Made by a program: the position numbers and the translations under genes
Part shown: positions 15,427 to 22,737 of the stretch, in pieces
How the letters are laid out: each line of letters starts with the position of its first letter
Position numbering within the stretch: the first letter of the stretch is position 1
Notes under the pieces: model-generated
Databases searched by the model: none
Seen by the model: the letters and a program-made list of their open reading frames with translations, nothing else
Told to the model about the DNA's origin: nothing
Assembly (NCBI RefSeq): GCF_018263855.1
Contig: NZ_CP073318.1
Coordinates: forward strand, 3,410,001-3,474,000
DNA length: 64,000 nucleotides
Reading direction: 5' to 3'
Source: Kutzneria sp. CA-103260
GTDB lineage: Bacteria > Actinomycetota > Actinomycetes > Mycobacteriales > Pseudonocardiaceae

Positions 15427-15450
15427 CCTACCAAGCAGTTGCTTGGTAGG
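15427..15450. promoter_or_regulatory. Perfect 24-base palindrome, predicted KstR2 operator
   Basis: The arm CCTACCAAGCA (15427-15437) and its exact inverse TGCTTGGTAGG (15440-15450) are separated by GT. It is the only strong palindrome in the 44-base gap between fadE30 and fadD3. The half-sites ACCAAG and CTTGGT fit the AnCAAG...CTTGnT logic recalled for mycobacterial KstR2, but with a wider gap. The right arm merges into the AGGAGG ribosome site of fadD3, so repressor binding would block both directions. Confidence 0.8.
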
Positions 15451-15457
15451 AGGTGTT

Positions 15458-16897
15458 GTGACTCCCGGCACCATCCCGGCCGCCGTCGACGCGGCGGCGG
15501 AACGCTTCGGCGACCGTCTGGCCCTGATCGACGGCGAGGTCCGCCTCACCTATCGTGACCTGCGCCGACGCGTCCGACAACTGGCCGCCGCCTTCGCGGC
15601 CGGCGGCATCGGGCCCGGCGACCGGGTGGCGATCTGCGCCCCCAACACCTGGCACTGGGTTGTCGCGGCGCTGGGCGCCAGCTATGCCGGCGGCGTGCTG
15701 GTGCCGCTGAACACGCGGTTCACCGCGCACGAGATGCAGGACGTCATCTCCCGCAGCGACGCCAGCGCACTGGTCGTGGCCACGGACTTCCTGGGCCGGA
15801 ACCGGTTGAGCGAACTTGAGGCCATCGGCGGGGTGCCGGAGTTCGTGCTGACCGTCGACGACTGGACGTTCACCGAGGAGGTCGACGCCGCGCCGGTCGG
15901 ACCGGAGGACATCAGCGACATCCTGTACACCTCCGGCACCACCGGCCGGAGCAAGGGGGCGATGAGCGCGCACCGGCAGGCGCTGGCCGTCGCCGCCGCG
16001 TGGGCCGACTGCGGGAACGTCGTCGCCGGCGACCGGTACCTGGTGATCAACCCGTTCTTCCACAGTTTCGGCTACAAGGCGGGGATTCTGGTCTGCCTGC
16101 TGACCGGGGCGACGCTGGTGCCGCAGGCCGTGTTCGACGTGGCCCGCACCCGGGAACTGGTCGAGCAGGAGCGGATCACCATCCTGCCCGGGCCGCCGAC
16201 GATCTATCAGTCGCTGCTGGCCGAACCCGGGTGCGACTCTTTGAGACTGGCGGTCACCGGGGCGGCGCCGGTGCCGGTCACGCTGGCTGAGCGGATGCAG
16301 CAGCGTTTCGGCACCGTGCTCACGGCGTACGGGCTGACCGAGGCGGTGGTGGCGACGATGTGCCGTCCCGACGACGACGCCGAGACCGTGTCCCACACGT
16401 CCGGCCGGGCCACCGCCGGCTTCGAGGTGCGGATCGCCGACACCGGCGAGATCCTGCTGCGCGGCCCCAACGTGATGATCGGCTACCTGAACGACGCGGT
16501 CGCCACCGCGCAGGCCATCGACGCCGACGGCTGGCTGCACACCGGCGATGTCGGCACCCTCGACGACCGCGGCTACCTGACGATCACCGACCGGCTCAAG
16601 GACATGTACGTGTGCGGCGGCTTCAACGTCTATCCGGCCGAGGTCGAGCAGGCCCTGGCCCGGCTGGACGGCGTCGTCGAGTCCGCGGTGATCGGCGTGC
16701 CCGACGACCGGCTCGGCGAGGTCGGCCTGGCCTTCGTGGTGTCGGCCCACCCACTGTCCACTGAGGACGTCATCGAGCACTGCCGGGCCCTGGTGGCCAA
16801 CTACAAGGTGCCCAGACGGGTCGCGTTCCTGGACACGCTGCCCCGCAACGCGTCCGGCAAGGTGCTCAAACGCCAGTTACGGGAGGAGCCCCGGTGA
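15458..16897 (+). CDS. fadD3: AMP-forming acyl-CoA synthetase FadD3-like (HIP-CoA synthetase)
   Basis: A 479-residue ANL-superfamily ligase with the P-loop YTSGTTGRSKGA (about residues 155-166), the A5-type GLTEAVVATM, the LHTGDVG motif and a C-terminal catalytic Lys in RNASGKVLKRQL. FadD3 of Mycobacterium activates HIP to HIP-CoA, whose product also releases KstR2. The context (divergent from fadE30, followed by fadE31-33) supports the same role. AGGAGG precedes the GTG at 15458. The stop overlaps the next gene by 4 bases. Confidence 0.9.
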   Translation: MTPGTIPAAVDAAAERFGDRLALIDGEVRLTYRDLRRRVRQLAAAFAAGGIGPGDRVAICAPNTWHWVVAALGASYAGGVLVPLNTRFTAHEMQDVISRSDASALVVATDFLGRNRLSELEAIGGVPEFVLTVDDWTFTEEVDAAPVGPEDISDILYTSGTTGRSKGAMSAHRQALAVAAAWADCGNVVAGDRYLVINPFFHSFGYKAGILVCLLTGATLVPQAVFDVARTRELVEQERITILPGPPTIYQSLLAEPGCDSLRLAVTGAAPVPVTLAERMQQRFGTVLTAYGLTEAVVATMCRPDDDAETVSHTSGRATAGFEVRIADTGEILLRGPNVMIGYLNDAVATAQAIDADGWLHTGDVGTLDDRGYLTITDRLKDMYVCGGFNVYPAEVEQALARLDGVVESAVIGVPDDRLGEVGLAFVVSAHPLSTEDVIEHCRALVANYKVPRRVAFLDTLPRNASGKVLKRQLREEPR

Positions 16898-17739
16898 CCG
16901 ACGAAGTCGTCTGCTACGAGCGCGCCGGCGCGGTGGCGACGGTGACCATGAACCGGCCCCGCTATCGCAACGCCCAGAACTCGGCCATGACCTACGCCCT
17001 GGACGCCGCCTTCGAGCGGGCCGTCAACGACGACGAGGTGTCGGTCATCGTGCTGGCCGGAGCCGGCGAGCACTTCTCGGCCGGGCATGACATCGGCACC
17101 CCCGGCCGGGACGTGGACGTGTCGTTCGACCGCAAGGCCGTGCTGTGGTGGGACCACGTCGACAAGTCCGGCGGCGACCAGCGCTTCGCCCGGGAGAGCG
17201 AGGTGTACCTGGGGATGTGCCGGCGCTGGCGGGAGATCCCCAAACCCATGATCGCCATGGTGCAGGGCGCCTGCATCGCCGGCGGGCTGATGCTGGCCTG
17301 GGTGTGCGACCTGATCGTGGCCGCCGACGACGCGTTCTTCGCCGATCCGGTGGTGCGGATGGGGATTCCCGGCGTCGAGTACTTCGCCCACCCGTGGGTG
17401 CTCGGGCCCCGCGCCGCCAAGGAGGTGCTGTTCACCGGCGACCGGTTCAGCGCGCAGCGGGCGTACGAGTGGGGCATGGTCAACCGTGTCGTGCCTCGTG
17501 ACGAGTTGCAGCCCACCGTTGACGCCTTGGCCGAGCGGATCGCCCAGATGCCGCGGTTCGGGCTGGCGCTGGCCAAGAAGGCGGTGAACCAGTCCGAGGA
17601 CCAGATGGGCATGCGGGCCGGGATGGACTCGGTGTTCGGCTTGCACCATCTGGCGCACGCGCACAACGCTGAAGTGTCGAAGGATTCGCTAGCGGGGCTG
17701 GACGCGAAGTCGATGCGGGGCGCCAGTGAACCTCGATGA
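16894..17739 (+). CDS. Crotonase-superfamily protein of the steroid cluster, lacking both hydratase glutamates
   Basis: A 281-residue crotonase fold protein. The oxyanion segments EHFSAGHDIGTPGRD and GACIAGGLMLAWVCDLIVAA are present. The two catalytic Glu of enoyl-CoA hydratase are not: the first position reads Met in AGGLMLA and the second reads Val in ADPVVRMG. It is therefore unlikely to be a simple hydratase; hydrolase, isomerase or ring-opening activity is possible. It sits between fadD3 and fadE31 with 4- and 14-base overlaps, so it is part of the KstR2 operon. The C-terminal FGLALAKKAVNQSEDQMGM is typical of the superfamily. Confidence 0.87.
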   Translation: MTDEVVCYERAGAVATVTMNRPRYRNAQNSAMTYALDAAFERAVNDDEVSVIVLAGAGEHFSAGHDIGTPGRDVDVSFDRKAVLWWDHVDKSGGDQRFARESEVYLGMCRRWREIPKPMIAMVQGACIAGGLMLAWVCDLIVAADDAFFADPVVRMGIPGVEYFAHPWVLGPRAAKEVLFTGDRFSAQRAYEWGMVNRVVPRDELQPTVDALAERIAQMPRFGLALAKKAVNQSEDQMGMRAGMDSVFGLHHLAHAHNAEVSKDSLAGLDAKSMRGASEPR

Positions 17740-18832
17740 CACCGACCTCGGCTTCCGGCTGGAAGTCCGGTCCTGGCTGGCCGACAACGTGCCACCAAGT
17801 CTGTCCTCCATGGACACCGCCGACGGCTTCGAGCAGCACCGCGAATGGGAACGGACCCTGGCCAAGGCGCGGCTGTCGGCCGTGTCCTGGCCGGTGGAGC
17901 ACGGCGGACGCGGGGCGTCGCTGACCGAGTGGCTGGTCTTCGAGGAGGAGTACTGGGCCTGCGGCGCACCGGGACGGGTGGCACAGAACGGAATCTTCCT
18001 GCTGGCCCCGACTTTGTACACGCACGGCACGGTGGAACAACAGGAGCGGTTGCTGCCCAGGATGGCCCGGGCCGAGGACATCTGGGCGCAGGCGTGGTCG
18101 GAGCCGGAGGCGGGCAGCGATCTGGCGGCGGTCCGGAGCCGAGGGGTGCGGACCGAAGGCGGCTGGCTGTTGAGCGGCCAGAAGACGTGGAGCTCACGGG
18201 CGGCCTTCGCCGACAGGGGTTTCGGGTTGTTCCGCACGGATCCGGCAGCGGAGCGGCACCGGGGACTGACGTACTTCCTGTTCGATCTGAGGGCGCCGGG
18301 AGTGACCGTGCGGCCGATCCCGCAGCTGGACGGCGAGGCGGGATTCGCCGAGGTCTTCCTGGACGAGGTGTTCGTGCCGGATTCCGACGTGCTCGGCGAG
18401 CCAGGTGCAGGCTGGCGAGTCGCGATGAGCACGGCCGGCAACGAACGGGGTCTGTCGCTGCGCAGTCCCGGGCGGTTCTGCGCGGCGGCAGACCGGTTGT
18501 TGACCCTGTGGCGCGAGGTCGGCGACCCGAGCGACACGACCCTGCGCGACAAGGTGCTGGACGCCTGGATGGGCGCGCAGGCCTATCGGCTGCACGTGTT
18601 CGGCTCGCTGGACCGGCCGGTCAGCGCGGAGGCCAGTGTCACCAAGCTGTTCTGGTCCCAGCTGGACCTGGCCCTGCACGAGACGGCGCTGGAGTTGTTG
18701 GGTCCCAAGGCCGAGCTCAACGGCCCCTGGCTGGACGGGTACCTGTTCGCGCTGGCCGGGCCGATCTACGCCGGGGCCAACGAGATCCAGCGCAATGTCG
18801 TCGCCGAGCGACTGTTGGGGCTGCCGCGATGA
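17726..18832 (+). CDS. fadE31: Acyl-CoA dehydrogenase FadE31-like
   Basis: A 368-residue acyl-CoA dehydrogenase with WPVEHGGRGA, QAWSEPEAGSDLAAVR, LSGQKTWSSRAAF and the C-terminal YAGANEIQRNVVAERLLGLP. It follows the crotonase gene and is followed by two smaller dehydrogenase-like genes. In Mycobacterium FadE31 pairs with FadE32 or FadE33 to make heterotetramers acting on cyclic intermediates of steroid C/D rings; the same pairing is inferred here. A GTG at 17726 overlaps the previous gene by 14 bases, and the stop overlaps the next start as ATGA. Confidence 0.88.
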   Translation: MNLDDTDLGFRLEVRSWLADNVPPSLSSMDTADGFEQHREWERTLAKARLSAVSWPVEHGGRGASLTEWLVFEEEYWACGAPGRVAQNGIFLLAPTLYTHGTVEQQERLLPRMARAEDIWAQAWSEPEAGSDLAAVRSRGVRTEGGWLLSGQKTWSSRAAFADRGFGLFRTDPAAERHRGLTYFLFDLRAPGVTVRPIPQLDGEAGFAEVFLDEVFVPDSDVLGEPGAGWRVAMSTAGNERGLSLRSPGRFCAAADRLLTLWREVGDPSDTTLRDKVLDAWMGAQAYRLHVFGSLDRPVSAEASVTKLFWSQLDLALHETALELLGPKAELNGPWLDGYLFALAGPIYAGANEIQRNVVAERLLGLPR

Positions 18833-19632
18833 AGTTCACCCTGTCCGACGAGCAACGCCAGTTCGCGCAGGCGCTCCGCGACACGCTCAAGCGATCGACG
18901 TCGTGGGACACCCTGCTGGCCTTGGGTGTGCAGGAGGTGGAGTCCGCGCCGGACCTGGTGGTGGCGTTCCTGGAGCTGGGCCGGGCGGCGGTCCCGGGTC
19001 CGGTGGTCGAATCCTTCGCGGTGCTGCGAGCAGCGTCGGCCACGTTGGCCTGGGCACCGCACATTCCGTACATTGTGGACGATGCCGACAACGCCTACGC
19101 GATTGTGGACGGCATTCGGCATCGGGCCACCCCCAAGGCCGAACTGTCGTCGGTGGATCCCTCGCGGCGGCTCTTCGAGTACGAGCTGGGGGAAGCCGTC
19201 GAGCCGGTCGATGAGCAGGCATTCGACCGGGGTGTCCTCGCCTGCTCCGCCCAGCTGGTCGGACTGGGTCAGGCGCTGTTGACGCGCACCCGGGACTATG
19301 CCTTGCAGCGCAAGCAGTTCGGCCAGGCCATCGGCAGCTTCCAAGCCGTCAAGCACCAGCTCGCCGACGTGCACGTGGCACTGGAGCTGGCCGAGCCGCT
19401 GGTGTTCGGGGCGGCGGTGACCATGAGTCCCCGGGACGTCTCGGCGGCGAAGATCGCCGCCGGATCGGCCGCGTACCAGGCGATGCGCACTGCGTTGCAG
19501 CTGCACGGGGCCATCGGCTACACCGCCGAATTCGAATTGAGTCGGTGGCTGCTCAAGGTCCGCGCCCTGGTCACGGCCTGGGGCACCGAGGCTTTCCACC
19601 GTGAGCGGCTGATGGCGGCGCTATGTGGCTGA
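18829..19632 (+). CDS. fadE32: Short acyl-CoA dehydrogenase-like subunit, FadE32-like
   Basis: A 267-residue acyl-CoA dehydrogenase homologue, about 100 residues shorter than a full enzyme. It has the N-terminal SDEQRQFAQALRDTLKR helix and the C-terminal FAD/adenine part (RKQFGQAIGSFQAVKHQLAD, LQLHGAIGYTAEFELSRWLL), with a much reduced middle beta domain. This is the beta-subunit shape known for heteromeric FadE pairs in steroid catabolism. It overlaps fadE31 (4 bases) and fadE33 (10 bases), fitting stoichiometric synthesis of a complex. Confidence 0.86.
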   Translation: MKFTLSDEQRQFAQALRDTLKRSTSWDTLLALGVQEVESAPDLVVAFLELGRAAVPGPVVESFAVLRAASATLAWAPHIPYIVDDADNAYAIVDGIRHRATPKAELSSVDPSRRLFEYELGEAVEPVDEQAFDRGVLACSAQLVGLGQALLTRTRDYALQRKQFGQAIGSFQAVKHQLADVHVALELAEPLVFGAAVTMSPRDVSAAKIAAGSAAYQAMRTALQLHGAIGYTAEFELSRWLLKVRALVTAWGTEAFHRERLMAALCG

Positions 19633-20519
19633 CCGACGAACAACTCGCCCTCCAGGAGACCGTCGCCAAGCTGCTGGCCAAGGGCCCGGACGACCTGTGG
19701 CCCACACTGTGTGAGATCGGCGCCCCGGGCCTGGCGATTCCCGAGGAGTACGGCGGCAGCGGCGCCACCCTCACCGAGCTGCAGATCGTCCTGGAGCAAC
19801 TGGGGCGGACCCTGGCGCCGGTTCCCTTGCTGGGCACGGCCATCGCCGCCGAGGCGGTGCTGGCCACCGGGAACACCGATGCCTGCCAGCGGCTCCTGCC
19901 GGACATCGCGGCCGGCCGGGTCGCGACCTGGTGCCCGGAAACCAAAAAGCACGTGCTGGACGGAGACCGCGCCGAGGTTCTGCTGGTCGGGCAAAAGGGG
20001 CTGCTCTACGAGATGCGCCCCGACCAGGTCGCCATAACGCCCCTGACCACCATGGACGAGTCGCGGAGCCTGGCGACCGTGACGGTCGACCATCCAGAGA
20101 ACCCTCTTGGCCCGTATGACGAAACGCGGGTGCGGAGGTTCGCGCTGAGCGCGCTGGCCGCCGAACAGGTCGGCACGGCGGCAAGAAGCCTGGAGATGAC
20201 CGTCGAGTACGCCCGGCAGCGGCGCCAGTTCGGGCGGCCGATCGGGAGCTTCCAGGCGGTCAAGCACCGCCTGGCCGACATGCACGTCCTGGTGGAAACG
20301 GCCCGGTCCGCGGCCTACGACCGCGAACACCCGACCGAAGCCAAGATCTACTGCTCGGACGCGCTCACCAAGGTCGCCGCCGAAATGGTGCAGCTGCACG
20401 GCGGAATCGCCATCACATGGGAACACGACGCCCAGCGCTACTTCAAAAGAGCACATGGCGCCGCGTTCCTGTTCGGCGATCCCGCCGAGCACCTCCGCGC
20501 GTATCAGGTGCGGGGATAA
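19623..20519 (+). CDS. fadE33: Short acyl-CoA dehydrogenase-like subunit, FadE33-like
   Basis: A 298-residue acyl-CoA dehydrogenase homologue with the N-terminal LTDEQLALQETVAKLLAKGP, the PEEYGGSGATLTELQIVLEQ helix and the C-terminal RRQFGRPIGSFQAVKHRLAD and VQLHGGIAITWEHDAQRYFK. As with FadE32 the middle domain is reduced, consistent with a subunit that pairs with FadE31. It is the last gene of the rightward KstR2 arm. Its 3' end overlaps the convergent nitroreductase-like gene by 16 bases. Confidence 0.86.
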   Translation: MWLTDEQLALQETVAKLLAKGPDDLWPTLCEIGAPGLAIPEEYGGSGATLTELQIVLEQLGRTLAPVPLLGTAIAAEAVLATGNTDACQRLLPDIAAGRVATWCPETKKHVLDGDRAEVLLVGQKGLLYEMRPDQVAITPLTTMDESRSLATVTVDHPENPLGPYDETRVRRFALSALAAEQVGTAARSLEMTVEYARQRRQFGRPIGSFQAVKHRLADMHVLVETARSAAYDREHPTEAKIYCSDALTKVAAEMVQLHGGIAITWEHDAQRYFKRAHGAAFLFGDPAEHLRAYQVRG

Positions 20520-21184
20520 CCGAGTCTCAACACGACGTGCGGCGTCAGGTCGGGGCCGACGACCGCCTGGGCCAGCGGCGGCCGCACGGGCAGCTGGTAG
20601 CCGAGCAGGCCCCACACGGTGCCCATCAGCAGCACGGCGCTCAGCGCCGCCCCGGCGGCCATCACGTCGTTGGCGCCGATCACCGCCAACACGCCGGCGT
20701 TGCGCAGCGACCGGGTGCGGCGCAACATCTTGAGCCGAGTCTCATGATCGAGAACCAGGTGCAGCTCAGCCCCCTCGGCCCGGGCCTGCAGGGCCAGCCG
20801 ATGCAGCACTGTCCATGGCACGGCGGCCTCGCTGTAGTCGGCGTCGTCGCCGCTGCGGATGCTGATGGCGGCGGCCATCGCCACCTGTTCGGGGGTCGGC
20901 TGCTGGCGTATGGCGCGGATCGAGGCGACGTGCGTCGGATCGGACGGCGTCGTGCCCCGAGCGATCAGCGCGCCCCAGCCGGCGGCCGCGAGGGCCACTC
21001 GCAGGTGGTGCAGCACCGCGCCCACGCCCAGCAACACGTTCGACGAGCTGTCGGGCGTGTCGAGATGCAGGTGGGCGGCCCCGTCGGTGAGCCGCCACTG
21101 GTAGCCGCCGGCATGCGGCGCGAGATCGGCGAGATGCAGCACGGACCGCAGCACCGTGTCCCCGCGAGGCGCCACATTCGTCAT
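20504..21184 (-). CDS. Acg-type nitroreductase-like protein with degenerate flavin site
   Basis: A 226-residue protein that follows the layout of actinobacterial Acg-like nitroreductases: VLHLADLAPHAGGYQWRLTD, LLGVGAVLHHLRVALAAAGW, and the closing TPHVVLRLGYPRT. It is much shorter than the usual 320 or so residues. The FMN-binding SVHNTQPW-type segment near the N-terminus is replaced by PHAGGYQW. It may be a catalytically dead or dormancy-type homologue, as proposed for mycobacterial Acg. The ATG at 21184 is chosen. It is divergent from the papain-fold gene at 21330, with tandem 11-base repeats between them. Confidence 0.7.
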   Translation of the reverse strand: MTNVAPRGDTVLRSVLHLADLAPHAGGYQWRLTDGAAHLHLDTPDSSSNVLLGVGAVLHHLRVALAAAGWGALIARGTTPSDPTHVASIRAIRQQPTPEQVAMAAAISIRSGDDADYSEAAVPWTVLHRLALQARAEGAELHLVLDHETRLKMLRRTRSLRNAGVLAVIGANDVMAAGAALSAVLLMGTVWGLLGYQLPVRPPLAQAVVGPDLTPHVVLRLGYPRT

Positions 21185-21247
21185 CGTCACGGGTGTCTCC
21201 TGACGTCGTCGGATGGCTGCCCCCATCTGGCGTCAATCACAGCATCA

Positions 21248-21280
21248 CGCCAGGGTTGCGCCAGGGTTGCGTCAGGGCTG
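21248..21280. promoter_or_regulatory. Three tandem 11-base direct repeats in a divergent promoter region
   Basis: CGCCAGGGTTG occurs at 21248-21258 and again at 21259-21269, followed by CGTCAGGGCTG at 21270-21280. The 11-base period puts the repeats on one DNA face. This is the pattern of OmpR/SARP-type activator sites in actinomycetes. TCTAGATT, a possible -10, lies 12-20 bases further right, before the gene at 21330. Confidence 0.5.
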
Positions 21281-21329
21281 CGTGGCGTTCATCTAGATTT
21301 GTCCCCGGACCATCCAAGGAGGACACGAC

Positions 21330-22097
21330 GTGCACGCAGCCGACCTGGCTACGGCCCGCCACCTGCTCAGACCCAGACGGGTGGTGGTGCCGCACCTGGC
21401 CGAGGCCGAGGCGCTCATCGACCACCTGATGCTGCCCGGCGCGGGAGCCAACCTGTACAAGGAGCCCGACGAGCCGAACATCGTCACCTGGGGCGTGCCC
21501 GGCGAGCCCGGGACCTGGTCCAACCAGAGCCAGTGCGCGTCGTTCGTGACCGCAGTGCTGCGGCGGGCCCACCCCTCCTGGGCCCGGTCCAAGTTCCTGA
21601 CCAGGCACTTCGGCAGCGTCAGCCCGTTCGCCCGGGACTACCAGCGGGTCTTCGCCGACGGCGGCGCCCCCCATTTCCGGCCGGTCCGGCGGGTCGCCGA
21701 CCTGCGGCCCGGGGACCTGATCGCCATCGACTACGCGAACGCCCAGGACACCAACACCGGGCACGTGGTGATGGTCCGACGCATGCGCGGCGTGTACACC
21801 GCCCCGTCGGCCGGGCTGAACTTCGACGGCGAGGTCCAGTACGCCGTGCAGGTCGCCGACTGCACCGCCGAGCCGCACGGCCTGGCCGGCGTCGGCAACT
21901 ACGAGGACTTCCCGGACACCCGCATCGCCGGCGGCCGGCAGACCCAGGGCGTCGGCTACGGGCACATGATGTTCTACGCCGACGAGCTGACCGGTGAGTT
22001 CACCCGGTACCGGTGGAGCGTGAACACCAGCTCGGCGGGCGTGTTCGAGGTCGGGGACCGGCCGGTGTCGGCGGCCCGGGTGGTCAGCGCCGGCTGA
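21330..22097 (+). CDS. Cytoplasmic papain-fold (NlpC/P60 or CHAP-like) protein of unknown role
   Basis: A 255-residue protein without a signal peptide. A Cys in SNQSQCASFVTAVLRRA (about residue 70) and a His in TNTGHVVMVRRM, after the typical LRPGDLIAID strand, are arranged as in papain-like NlpC/P60 amidases. A later YGHMMFYADELTGEFTRYRW strand also fits this fold. Lack of export argues against cell-wall hydrolysis unless released by another route. AAGGAGG lies 7 bases before the GTG at 21330. No neighbour gives a pathway; it may answer to the regulator that binds the repeats upstream. Confidence 0.65.
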   Translation: MHAADLATARHLLRPRRVVVPHLAEAEALIDHLMLPGAGANLYKEPDEPNIVTWGVPGEPGTWSNQSQCASFVTAVLRRAHPSWARSKFLTRHFGSVSPFARDYQRVFADGGAPHFRPVRRVADLRPGDLIAIDYANAQDTNTGHVVMVRRMRGVYTAPSAGLNFDGEVQYAVQVADCTAEPHGLAGVGNYEDFPDTRIAGGRQTQGVGYGHMMFYADELTGEFTRYRWSVNTSSAGVFEVGDRPVSAARVVSAG

Positions 22098-22527
22098 GGG
22101 TGTCGACCAGCCGTTCCAGCGCGGACGCGAACTGCTGGGCCTCGTCGTCGGGCCAGTCGGCGGTGGCCGCCTCCAGGTGCCCGACCAGACGGGACCGCAT
22201 GGTCTCGACGATCTGCTCGCCGGCCGCCGTCAGCCGCAGCAGGGTGGCGCGGGCGTCGGCCGGGTCGGGCACCCGGTCGACCAGGCCGGCCTGCTGCAGG
22301 CGGCTGGCGTATCTGGTGGTGGCGGTCCGGTCGATGCCGATCTCCTGGGCCAGGTTGGTGGCGCTGATGGGCTGCCAGCGGGCGACGCCGCTGAGCACCG
22401 GATAGGTGGTCGAGTCCACCCCGTCCAGTCCGGCGACCATGCTGTCGTAGAGGTGGGTGCGGGTGCTGCGGCGCAGCAGCTGCCCGATCGCGGCCTCGAT
22501 CCGCGCCGACGTGGTCCGGGACGACAT
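22084..22527 (-). CDS. MarR-family transcriptional regulator
   Basis: A 147-residue winged-helix protein: SGVARWQPISATNLAQEIGI, RTATTRYASRLQQAGLVDRV and a wing DPADARATLLRLTAAGEQ. Ligand and targets are unknown. The ATG at 22527 is chosen by alignment; the frame is open further upstream but no ribosome site marks an earlier start. Its 3' end overlaps the papain-fold gene by 14 bases. It faces away from the chitinase gene, with a 210-base gap that holds the chitinase promoter. Confidence 0.85.
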   Translation of the reverse strand: MSSRTTSARIEAAIGQLLRRSTRTHLYDSMVAGLDGVDSTTYPVLSGVARWQPISATNLAQEIGIDRTATTRYASRLQQAGLVDRVPDPADARATLLRLTAAGEQIVETMRSRLVGHLEAATADWPDDEAQQFASALERLVDTLSRR

Positions 22528-22660
22528 TCGCGGGAGGATAACCGGCCGCCGGTCCGGCCGGAACACAAGGATGTGAACCGGTGGCCGAACGCCCCGTCCG
22601 GAACGCCCGAAACGCCGCTCAGCGGCCCCGCCCGCCGGCACCCCTGGACCGTTCGGGCCC

Positions 22661-22690
22661 TTGACACGACCGGTGGTCTAGTCCAATTGT
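22661..22690 (+). promoter_or_regulatory. Chitinase promoter with DasR-type (dre) operator
   Basis: TTGACA at 22661-22666 is a consensus -35. Right behind it TGGTCTAGTCCA (22674-22685) matches the N-acetylglucosamine-responsive DasR site (TGGTCTAGACCA) with one change, lying between -35 and the likely -10. The GH18 start is at 22738. Chitinase genes of Streptomyces are controlled through such sites; the same is inferred here, although the dasR gene is not in the window. Confidence 0.7.
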
Positions 22691-22737
22691 GAGCAGGCCG
22701 TCGCCATGTCCTATCCCGCCCACCTCCTGGAGCCAGG

